From contig JALNYZ010000018.1 in NCBI GenBank assembly GCA_023229575.1, forward strand, positions 1 to 64,000: a DNA stretch of 64,000 bases, read 5' to 3'. Origin of the DNA: Prolixibacteraceae bacterium. Lineage in GTDB: Bacteria; Bacteroidota; Bacteroidia; Bacteroidales; Prolixibacteraceae. Made by a program: the position numbers and the translations under genes. Under the pieces are notes generated by a model that did no database searches, was not told the origin of the DNA, and saw only the letters and a program-made list of their open reading frames with translations. Positions 25,775 to 33,546 of this stretch are shown one piece after another. How positions within the stretch are numbered: the first letter of the stretch is position 1; the number at the start of each line of letters is the position of its first letter.

Positions 25775-26710
25775 ATGAAAGAGCACATGGAGAGTAAAAT
25801 AAGAAAATCCATTGGTGATGCGGTTCAGCAATTGACCGACATTTCTGCAGTGGGCGAAGTGGCGCATGCCCAGAGGGCTGGAGAGCCAATGCCCTCAACG
25901 GAGAAATTGAAGATTTTTGTAGATAAGGTTAGGCAAATCATTTTCCCGGGATATTTTGGACCAATAAATTTTAATCCAACCTCCTTTCATTATCACATGG
26001 GTGTATTGGTCGATGAAGTATTCCATCTTTTGTCTGAACAGTTGCTGGCCGGACTATGTTTTGTTTGCGACAAAGAATTCAATTCTGATCTTGAGAACAG
26101 AAAGGCTGAGTCGGAACGCTGTGCATCGAAATTTATCGCAGCCTTGCCACGTTTGAGAGAAGTTTTAATCACAGACGTTGAGGCGGCATACCTCGGAGAC
26201 CCGGCGGCTACAAGCAGAAGTGAAGTGATTTTTTGTTATCCTGCCATCCGCGCCATTTCCAGCTATCGGATAGCCAATGCACTTCACAAATTTGGTATTC
26301 CATTAATTCCGAGAATTATTGCCGAAATGGCACATTCTGAAACTGGTATTGACATTCATCCTGAAGCAACCATCGGATCCTATTTTGCCATTGACCATGG
26401 TACGGGTATCGTGATCGGATCAACTACAATAATTGGGACAAATGTCAAACTGTATCAGGGAGTAACGCTGGGTGCTAAAAGCTTCTCTCTCGATGCATCG
26501 GGTAATCCTGTAAAAGGAATTCCCAGACATCCAATTGTTGAAGATAATGTTGTGGTCTACTCAAATGCCTCCATTCTTGGGCGAATTACCATTGGCCACG
26601 ATTCAGTTATTGGGGGAAATATCTGGATAACCAATGACCTTCCTCCATACTCAAAGATTGTACAAAACAAAGCCAAAACTGCTGAATATATTTTTGGCGC
26701 CGGAATTTGA
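25775..26710 (+). CDS. cysE: Serine O-acetyltransferase
   Basis: A 311-residue left-handed beta-helix acetyltransferase making O-acetylserine for cysteine synthesis. An N-terminal helical domain of about 190 residues is followed by hexapeptide repeats: TGIDIHPEATIG, FAIDHGTGIVIG, IIGTNVKLYQGVTLGAKSF, and later IVEDNVVVYSNASILG. The His of IDHGTG and the Asp-His pair of this family are present. It belongs to the longer EpsC/CysE type. An alternative ATG lies four codons in. Cytoplasmic and single gene; cysK is not in the window. Confidence 0.93.
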   Translation: MKEHMESKIRKSIGDAVQQLTDISAVGEVAHAQRAGEPMPSTEKLKIFVDKVRQIIFPGYFGPINFNPTSFHYHMGVLVDEVFHLLSEQLLAGLCFVCDKEFNSDLENRKAESERCASKFIAALPRLREVLITDVEAAYLGDPAATSRSEVIFCYPAIRAISSYRIANALHKFGIPLIPRIIAEMAHSETGIDIHPEATIGSYFAIDHGTGIVIGSTTIIGTNVKLYQGVTLGAKSFSLDASGNPVKGIPRHPIVEDNVVVYSNASILGRITIGHDSVIGGNIWITNDLPPYSKIVQNKAKTAEYIFGAGI

Positions 26711-26782
26711 TCTTCTTGGTTGATTAAGGCTGCCTTTGCATCGTTTTACATTGCTACAGATCATTATTTTGAATTCAATTCA

Positions 26783-27955
26783 GTGAAGAAATTTAAAATT
26801 GTTGTTAAAACTTTCGCCGGGCTCGAACATGTACTGGCCATGGAACTAAATGCGCTTGGGGCAGAATCGATCTTAATTGAACGCAGGGCAGTTTCATTTA
26901 TCGGGGATCAATCCATGTTGTACAAAGCCAATTTTTTGTTGCGGACCGCATTGAAAGTGCTCAAACCAATAGCACAGTTCAAAATCAACCACAAAGATGA
27001 TCTGTACAACCAGGCAAAAAAGATCAGTTGGTCTGAATACCTTAAACTGGGGAGGAGCTTTTCAATAGACAGTACGGTTCAATCAGATCTTTTTGTCAAT
27101 TCAATGTACGCATCTCTTAAGGTAAAAGATGCTATCGCCGATCACTTTAGGGAAAAATATGGCAAACGCCCTTCGGTCAACGCCGAAGATCCGGATATAC
27201 GGATACATATCTATCTGATGGGTGATTATTGTGAACTGTCGCTCGACAGTTCCGGTGAGTCCCTTCACAAAAGAGGATACAGGGTAGGACAGGGGGAAGC
27301 TCCGGTCAATGAAGTCCTGGCTGCCGGGATGATTCTGTTGACAGGATGGCAGGGAGGTACCGATTTTCTTGATCCTATGTGTGGTTCCGGTACACTGCTC
27401 ATTGAGGCTGCGATGATTGCCCGGGGGATCCCGGCCGGGATTTACCGGAAATCGTTCGGTTTTGAGAAATGGGAGGATTTTGACGAGCAGCTTTTTTCTG
27501 AAATATATAATGCAGATTATGAAAAGGAATCATCTGTTAAAATAATTGGTTCCGATATCTCAGTACAGAGCTGTGCGATAGCTCGCGCCAACATTAAAAG
27601 TGCAGGTCTTACCAAGGTCGTCGAGGTCGGATCAAAAGATTTCCTTGAGATGAATCCACCTTTCGAAGGTGGAATTATTGTCACTAACCCTCCCTATGGT
27701 GAAAGATTAATCACCAAATCGATTGCGGACTTGTACAAATCGGTAGGGGATGTATTAAAACAAAAGTACTCAGGATATACTGCCTGGATCATATCCAGCT
27801 CTGAGGAAGGATTTAAAAGCATTGGATTAAAGCCTTCGCATAAAATTGAGTTGTTCAATGGAGCCCTGCCCTGTAGTTTCAGGAGTTTTGAGCTTTTTCG
27901 TGGTACCCATAAACAAGCAGTTATCCTTAAAAAAGGGAACAATAACTTGTGCTAG
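26783..27955 (+). CDS. THUMP-domain RNA methyltransferase (RlmL-like)
   Basis: A 390-residue class I SAM-dependent RNA methyltransferase. A THUMP/ferredoxin-like N-terminal part opens with KFKIVVKTFAGLEHVLAMELNALGA. The UPF0020 domain follows with DFLDPMCGSGTLLIEAAMIA (SAM site) and VTNPPYGERL (NPPY catalytic motif). This matches the N-terminal half of RlmL, which makes m2G in 23S rRNA. The reading frame opens at a TTG (26720), but homologues begin at the KFKIVVKT segment, so the GTG at 26783 is preferred. The RlmK half is absent, as is usual in this phylum. Confidence 0.88.
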   Translation: MKKFKIVVKTFAGLEHVLAMELNALGAESILIERRAVSFIGDQSMLYKANFLLRTALKVLKPIAQFKINHKDDLYNQAKKISWSEYLKLGRSFSIDSTVQSDLFVNSMYASLKVKDAIADHFREKYGKRPSVNAEDPDIRIHIYLMGDYCELSLDSSGESLHKRGYRVGQGEAPVNEVLAAGMILLTGWQGGTDFLDPMCGSGTLLIEAAMIARGIPAGIYRKSFGFEKWEDFDEQLFSEIYNADYEKESSVKIIGSDISVQSCAIARANIKSAGLTKVVEVGSKDFLEMNPPFEGGIIVTNPPYGERLITKSIADLYKSVGDVLKQKYSGYTAWIISSSEEGFKSIGLKPSHKIELFNGALPCSFRSFELFRGTHKQAVILKKGNNNLC

Positions 27956-27983
27956 CAGGTAATTCCGGGATCAGATAGTGATT

Positions 27984-28556
27984 TTATTGGCCTACTCTTT
28001 TATAGGAGACATCCTGCTTAATGCTTGTAACGAGATACTCTTTGCACTTAAACTTCCTTTTCTTCACATATTTCTCTCCGCTGAAACCCATAATTTGAGC
28101 GATCTGCTTCAGTGGAACTTTATCGAAAAAAAGTTGAAGCAGTTTTTGGCAATCACTTCCAAGCAACTGAAAATGTTTTTGGTAAAGCTTAAATCGTTCA
28201 TTTTTTTCTACCAATTCAGAAAAATCATGATCAAACTCAGATTCAAATGTAGCTGAATCGACCATCATCTCCTTTTCGGTTCTTTGACGAGTGAGTTGTT
28301 TTAACCAAAGGAATTTACAAACAGAATAGAGGTAGGTTTCAAAGGCGCAATTGATTGTCAGATCGTTGGCTTTAAGTTTGCGGTAAACGACAATAATGGC
28401 TTCTTGAAAAACATCGTTGGCATCTTCATCGTTTCCACTGTTCTTTTTGATATACAAGTTCACCTTGTAGTAGAAATTCTTATAAATATGCTGAAGAATT
28501 ACGTTGTCGTTACGTAAAATACCATTTAGAAGCTCTTCGTTGCTGTAATTGATCAT
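27984..28556 (-). CDS. Sigma-70 family RNA polymerase sigma factor (ECF-like)
   Basis: A 190-residue two-domain sigma factor. Region 2 runs over about residues 20-90 (ANDVFQEAIIVVYRKL and TYLYSVCKFLWLKQLTR). Region 4 is near 135-175 (CQKLLQLFFDKVPLKQIAQIMGF, then KKRKFKCKEYL). It is divergent from classical ECF factors. Its ATG overlaps the stop of the upstream TPR-CHAT gene (ATGA, 28553-28556), so the two proteins are made together. The partner anti-sigma is probably the membrane protein at 32059-33366. Which promoters it reads is unknown. Confidence 0.87.
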   Translation of the reverse strand: MINYSNEELLNGILRNDNVILQHIYKNFYYKVNLYIKKNSGNDEDANDVFQEAIIVVYRKLKANDLTINCAFETYLYSVCKFLWLKQLTRQRTEKEMMVDSATFESEFDHDFSELVEKNERFKLYQKHFQLLGSDCQKLLQLFFDKVPLKQIAQIMGFSGEKYVKKRKFKCKEYLVTSIKQDVSYKRVGQ

Positions 28557-31426
28557 TTTAGTCGGCTAACTCTTTTTTTTCGTTTGAAATACCACTTTTC
28601 CAAAACGATTGCTAAAAATACAAAAATTATTAAGCCGACAAAATAACCAGCTTTTGTTTTGAAAAGAGGAGTTTGCTTTCCGATGGAAACATATCCTAGC
28701 CAGAAATATGGGTGAGCTTTCAACGGGTCTGCTCCCGCGATATAAGAATCTTTTGCTTTTCGCAGGGCTTCATCTTTTGAAAATCCATTTTTCAGGTTTC
28801 TGTAAAATTCTATCATAATGGTTGAGCTGGAAACGTCTTCAACATTCCACAAAGTCATTATGATACTCGGGCATCCCGCATAAAAGAATCCGCGTGCAAG
28901 GCTCATTACCCCTTCTCCCTTTTGTAGCTTCCCAGTACCTGTATTACAGCCGCTAAGCACTACCATGTCTGATTTGAGCTTAAGGTTATAGATTTCAAAG
29001 GTATTCAAAGTTCGTTCTTTCTTACCTGTGCTATCTGCCGAAAAAACCATTTTAGAGTACAGAGGCAATGTGTCGTTTAGGATGGTATGCATAGCAAGGT
29101 GCAGAATATCATAATCCCCGGCTTTCTGCTTGAAATTTTGTTTGTTTGCTTTCTCTTTTACATATTGGTCCCCGCTTAGCAGGGATATAATTCCTGATAT
29201 TTCTGCTACTGCACCTGGCAATGGAAGGAAATGATCCGTATCATTTACACCGGTTGGTTGGTTGTCTGTATAATCAGGTGCAAAAGCACCCAGCTTGTTG
29301 CTATATTTATAATTATTCTGAAAATAGTAATATAATTGGGTTGCAGAATAAGTATAGGACACGGCATGGTGATGGACCAGATAATCTAAATTTCTGAAAT
29401 TCATTTTACTGGTGTCCGGTGCCGAAAACAAAAATGCATCAAATGGAAGATAGGAGAGTTTGTCGTCCGGAACAATTACCAGCCTGTAATCTACCAAAGA
29501 TGACTCAAATGGATCGATCAGAAGATTGTATAATTTTAGTGCATTTTTGGTATAAGCAATATAATCTGCTTTTCTGGTTTTGAGCACCTCTCCATTCTTG
29601 ATAAATTTCAAAAAATGATCTATGGTCTCATCCAATTCTTGATTAATCGGCCGTCTGATGATTTTGTATTCCTGATTTGTAATAACAAAGGTATAGAGCT
29701 CGCCATTACTTTGTTTTTCCCCTTCATTGATAAAATACTCTATAAAAGCCTCTCTCCTCTCGAGCGATCCTTGAATTTTTTGTAACGATACAACAGGATC
29801 AGCATATTTGTACTGATAGTATGTGGGATAATTTTTCTCAATCAGGTTTATCAATTGCTGATAGTTCCCGGATAGTGAAAAGACCTTATCTTTCCAAAGG
29901 TTAATTTTTTTTGCATCTGGCGTTTGACTGCCCTTCTCATTAAAAATAAAGTTTTCGTAAGCGGCAATCTCCCCCTTAAGATTATTCTCCTTATCGAGCA
30001 ACGAATCCGGCACCCCAGAGACTTTCTTGGCCTGAACCTCTCTTAACATGGTTTGGAAATCGGCAGATCTGCTTCGTTCTGAAATTTCGAACCCTTTTTC
30101 AAAATATCTGAGTTCGTGTGTTGTTTCGTACAGCCGAACCGCAACCTGAACTGCAGCAGCATAAACGGGATGTTCGTTTTCAGAGAGAAAAAGCCTGCTT
30201 TCCGGATTTTGAAAACCATTTCTGATCAGATGAATTGTTTCAATAGATAGATCATAGGTCTCAAGCGCCAATTTCATTTGCCGCAATGAAGCTTCCTTGT
30301 TTCCCATTTTATCTTCCAACTGTGAGATTAAATAAAATGCTTCAGCTTTATTTTTTATTACATCCAAAAATCGGGTCTTATCAATTGCGTCTTCAGCAGC
30401 GGGATTTGTTTCTGCATTGCCTGAAGTGAATCCGGGCGTAATGGCGATAATCGCTTTTTGAAAATAATCAAGCGATGTTTCCAGGTTTTTTTTACGTTGG
30501 GCAAGAAATTTCTCAAGGTTACTTTCATTCTCCTTCTTCCTGAGATAGTTTAATCCTATATCCTTCAGGCAGGAGGAGTAGGAGATACCTTGCCCCCCCA
30601 TACTTTTTTCAAGCAGTTTTTTTGCAGTCAGGTAATTTAATAGTGAATGGTCAGAATCTTCCATCTCAAGGTACACCATGCCTAGATTCATGTAGGTCAG
30701 CCCCTTTTCTGCAAAGTCTGTCCCGAGATCCTTCTCCCCTGAGTTAATAGCCTTATTTAAGCAGGAGATACTCTTTTCGTACTCTTTTTTTGCAAGGTAG
30801 ATCATTCCACTGGTATTCCATTTTTGAAAATTACGAGGACTTTTGCTGTTCAGGGCAAAGGATTTTTTAATAGACTTTTCTGCTTCAGAAATATTCTTGT
30901 TGTCTAGATAGAAAAGGGCCAAATTGGCAAGTAAAATTTCATAGAAGACCTGATCCGAAATTTCAAGCTTTTGGAAGATTCTGTCTGTATTTTCATAGTA
31001 AGTCCTTGCTTTCTCAATGTCTCCTTTTGCATTGTAACAAATTCCTAAATTTTGATAGACGGAACCTAAACGTTTTAATTCTTTGTTGCCGGCAGCTTCG
31101 TATATGGCCGACGACCTGCTATAGAATGATATTGCATCGTCATACAATCCCAATTGACTTTTTATTACCCCGATATTGGTTAGCACATTGGCTACCGGAA
31201 CTGAGGCCATTCCATATTTTCCACTTCTAATTTGAAGTAATGTGTTAAAAAGATTCAAAGCGGTGTCGTACGCACCACTACTCAATTCTTGGGCAGCTTG
31301 AGAAAAAATCACTTTCTCCTTGTCCATAGAATCTTGCTGTGCTGCTGCATTCCATGGAAGAGCAATACAGAACAAGAAAATAAGGGGCTTGAAAAAAGTG
31401 ATTTTTGAGGATTTTGGAATGTTCAT
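28553..31426 (-). CDS. TPR-CHAT protein (caspase-like peptidase), exported
   Basis: A 957-residue protein from the ATG at 31426: signal peptide (about 1-32, ending NAAAQ), a long array of TPR-like helical repeats (about 40-420), a coiled middle part, a CHAT domain (roughly 600-915) and one C-terminal transmembrane helix (about 927-947) with a basic tail. The caspase-type dyad is visible: His780 in ILHLAMH and Cys827 in VVLSGCNTG. The CHAT partner motifs GEGVMSLARGFFYAG and IMTLWNV are intact, so it should be an active cysteine peptidase. The signal peptide and C-terminal anchor place the CHAT domain outside the cytoplasm, probably periplasmic. The frame stays open up to 31645 but that part looks non-coding. 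Coupled to the sigma factor gene. Confidence 0.9.
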   Translation of the reverse strand: MNIPKSSKITFFKPLIFLFCIALPWNAAAQQDSMDKEKVIFSQAAQELSSGAYDTALNLFNTLLQIRSGKYGMASVPVANVLTNIGVIKSQLGLYDDAISFYSRSSAIYEAAGNKELKRLGSVYQNLGICYNAKGDIEKARTYYENTDRIFQKLEISDQVFYEILLANLALFYLDNKNISEAEKSIKKSFALNSKSPRNFQKWNTSGMIYLAKKEYEKSISCLNKAINSGEKDLGTDFAEKGLTYMNLGMVYLEMEDSDHSLLNYLTAKKLLEKSMGGQGISYSSCLKDIGLNYLRKKENESNLEKFLAQRKKNLETSLDYFQKAIIAITPGFTSGNAETNPAAEDAIDKTRFLDVIKNKAEAFYLISQLEDKMGNKEASLRQMKLALETYDLSIETIHLIRNGFQNPESRLFLSENEHPVYAAAVQVAVRLYETTHELRYFEKGFEISERSRSADFQTMLREVQAKKVSGVPDSLLDKENNLKGEIAAYENFIFNEKGSQTPDAKKINLWKDKVFSLSGNYQQLINLIEKNYPTYYQYKYADPVVSLQKIQGSLERREAFIEYFINEGEKQSNGELYTFVITNQEYKIIRRPINQELDETIDHFLKFIKNGEVLKTRKADYIAYTKNALKLYNLLIDPFESSLVDYRLVIVPDDKLSYLPFDAFLFSAPDTSKMNFRNLDYLVHHHAVSYTYSATQLYYYFQNNYKYSNKLGAFAPDYTDNQPTGVNDTDHFLPLPGAVAEISGIISLLSGDQYVKEKANKQNFKQKAGDYDILHLAMHTILNDTLPLYSKMVFSADSTGKKERTLNTFEIYNLKLKSDMVVLSGCNTGTGKLQKGEGVMSLARGFFYAGCPSIIMTLWNVEDVSSSTIMIEFYRNLKNGFSKDEALRKAKDSYIAGADPLKAHPYFWLGYVSIGKQTPLFKTKAGYFVGLIIFVFLAIVLEKWYFKRKKRVSRLK

Positions 31427-31643
31427 AGTGGTCAATTCATTACGGCTCATGTAAAATAAATTAAAAAAAGCGATTGTCATCAAAAAATATTTCGTTTTTA
31501 ATACACAGTATTTCAGTGCAATACATTTTATTTTAATTTTTTTGTACATTTTTTTCAAATTCAGGGGTAACCTTTTGGGGGTTCCTGGTATTAAGAATTG
31601 CAAGGAACAATAAAGAATTATTAACTCATTAAAACATTTTACC

Positions 31644-31748
31644 ATGAAAAATTTTGATTACCTTACAGTAGAAGTGCTTTCAAACGAAGAATTGGCAACA
31701 GTTAAAGGTGGTTACGGAATTCCAATTCCAATTATTATCACTGAATAG
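31644..31748 (+). CDS. 34-residue double-glycine leader peptide (bacteriocin-type precursor)
   Basis: A tiny gene: ATG at 31644, stop at 31746. The N-terminal 23 residues read as a classic double-glycine leader, with the pattern LSNEELATVKGG (Leu, Glu-Leu, Val, Gly-Gly at the usual spacing). After the Gly-Gly only 11 residues remain, rich in Ile and Pro (YGIPIPIIITE), with no Cys, Ser or Thr cluster suited to lanthionine formation. No C39 peptidase transporter, LanB/LanM or radical SAM enzyme is in the window. It is divergent from the CHAT gene (217 bases apart) and upstream of the anti-sigma-like gene. The leader is clear; the function is inference. Confidence 0.65.
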   Translation: MKNFDYLTVEVLSNEELATVKGGYGIPIPIIITE

Positions 31749-32058
31749 TTTTTCCTCTTATTATTTAGTAGTCAATTATAAGTCGGCAATATCGTATTTT
31801 GCGTGTGTTTATAGTTTGACCAAATCAAATACAACTTTTGTTGTATAGTGGCTTTTTGTAAGCTGAATTTTGAAAATTAAAATCTTAAAAAGGTGATTTC
31901 CAACACCTTTGTTTGAAATTGGATTTTGATGGATTAATTTTTCCGTTTCATCCAATGATAAATAGATAAATGCTGAGGTATGAACAGCCCTTGGATAGGG
32001 CGTAATTACCAGAGCAAGAAAATGGGAATTATGTTATATAAGAAGTCAATTGAAAACC
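31749..32058. other. Leader region between the GG peptide and the anti-sigma-like gene
   Basis: 310 bases without a clear gene. It holds two small hairpins: atacaac-tttt-gttgtat at 31829-31846 and aaaggtg/caccttt at 31889-31910. Neither has a strong U-tract. Only near-matches to TAnnTTTG occur (for example CACCTTTG just after the second hairpin). A 28-codon frame (31980-32066) overlapping the next start is probably chance. Confidence 0.5.
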
Positions 32059-33366
32059 ATGAATAAAGTAACTGGAATCCCTTCCGAAAACGAACGTCCG
32101 ATTGATGCAGATGCATATTTTGGTCTATCGGAGGAGTTATTCAATACCGTCAACCTAAATGCGGACAATGAGCTTGACGAGATAGGGAATTATCTTCAGA
32201 AACTGCATATAAAAAATCACCATGTCTCTTCCAAAGAGGTTGTTCATGACCTATTTGCAGATGAAGCTGCGATGATGGAATCTGAGCATCAATTGATGTC
32301 AGCCGAAGATGAAATGCTTTTTGAAGAAATCAGGGATGCTGTGACTGAAAAAGAGATTATCGATTTGAGGTCTAATCTTCAGTCGATTGCAAAAAGTGTA
32401 TCTATTCACGAGCGCACATTTGAAGAGATTGAAAATTTGATTGATGGTGAGCTCGATAAAGAAACTGAAAGTTTAATCAGGGAAGAGGCGATATTGAATA
32501 ACGCTCTTTCCAACGAAATAGATTTCCATTTAGAGGTCAACAATGCCATTGAGGAAGAGGATATTATGCAACTCAGATCAACCCTTAAGAACATGATGCG
32601 GCGTGAATATTCTCATTCTCAAACGGTGGCAGGGATTGACGGTTATCTGAATGAGGATTTGGATCCGGAAGCATTGTCGTTATTTGAAGATGAACTAATG
32701 TACAATACCGAATTGGCTGCCGATCTAAACTTCCACAAAGAGGTCGATAAGGCTATTGCTGAAGCGGATATTATGGCCCTTCGCGATAATTTGCGAAATA
32801 TTGCAAGGGAACAGCATGATCAGGTAAATGAAAAGCGTGGAATAGCCACGCCCAAAACTAAAAAATTATTCTGGTATGCTGCTGCTTCAGTGATTGTTAT
32901 CATGTTGGTATTTACCTCTTTGATAAGGAATAAAAGCTATTCCAGTCAGCAGTTATATGCTAATTATTATCAACCCTACAAGAGTGGTGAGGGTGTCTCA
33001 CGATCGGCTTTGAGTTCATCCAGTGGCTTGAATATTGCCTTGAGAGAAATAAACCAGGGTAAATATCAGGAGGCTTTAAAATCTATGACAATGATTCCTG
33101 TAATGGGAAGGGACGGCTACAGTATAAATTTTTATTCGGGGGTTGCTTACCAGGAACTTGGCGAATATAACCGTGCAATTGGTTCTTTTTCTGAAGTTGT
33201 TCACCACGGTGACAATCTGTTGGTTGAACAGTCGGAATGGTACATAGGGCTTTGTTATTTAAGGATAGATGAACGCGGAAAGGCCTTGGAGCAGTTCAAA
33301 TTGATTGCATCCAGGAAAGGTTTCTATGGCGAACAATCCAATAAATTATTACAACAATTAGAGTAG
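32059..33366 (+). CDS. Membrane protein with three anti-sigma-like repeats and C-terminal TPRs
   Basis: A 435-residue protein from the ATG at 32059 (the frame also has a TTG nine bases earlier). Residues about 61-113, 124-183 and 193-250 are three tandem, acidic copies of one helical module. The clearest ones read IDGYLNEDLDPEALSLFEDE, then a (L/F)xxEVxxAI stretch, then DIMxLRxxLxxI. This resembles the N-terminal cytoplasmic segment of Bacteroidota anti-sigma proteins. One transmembrane helix (about 270-289) follows, and the periplasmic C-terminus has TPR-like repeats (about 325-420). Divergent from the CHAT-sigma pair. The most likely role is a membrane anti-sigma partner; that is inference. 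Confidence 0.75.
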   Translation: MNKVTGIPSENERPIDADAYFGLSEELFNTVNLNADNELDEIGNYLQKLHIKNHHVSSKEVVHDLFADEAAMMESEHQLMSAEDEMLFEEIRDAVTEKEIIDLRSNLQSIAKSVSIHERTFEEIENLIDGELDKETESLIREEAILNNALSNEIDFHLEVNNAIEEEDIMQLRSTLKNMMRREYSHSQTVAGIDGYLNEDLDPEALSLFEDELMYNTELAADLNFHKEVDKAIAEADIMALRDNLRNIAREQHDQVNEKRGIATPKTKKLFWYAAASVIVIMLVFTSLIRNKSYSSQQLYANYYQPYKSGEGVSRSALSSSSGLNIALREINQGKYQEALKSMTMIPVMGRDGYSINFYSGVAYQELGEYNRAIGSFSEVVHHGDNLLVEQSEWYIGLCYLRIDERGKALEQFKLIASRKGFYGEQSNKLLQQLE

Positions 33367-33546
33367 TAAAATAGGTAAAAGGTTTTATTAGCATTGGTGA
33401 GTTACTTTATTCGTTCCTTGCAAGATGATGTAGTAACTGTTAGTGTAAAAGTTTGGTTTACAAGTGATTTAGAAAATAGCGATTGTGCTCTGCGTTTTGC
33501 GGGACTGACGCTGTTTTGTAAGATGAAATTAAAATAGTGATTTCCC

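Noticed and set aside
31427..31645. N-terminal extension of the CHAT protein up to an ATG at 31645
   Set aside because: The signal peptide fits the ATG at 31426. The extension is AT-rich, carries no domain and would overlap the peptide gene's start on the other strand.
31980..32066. 28-codon plus-strand frame ending inside the start of the anti-sigma-like gene
   Set aside because: No leader motif, no family and no initiation signal. Probably chance.
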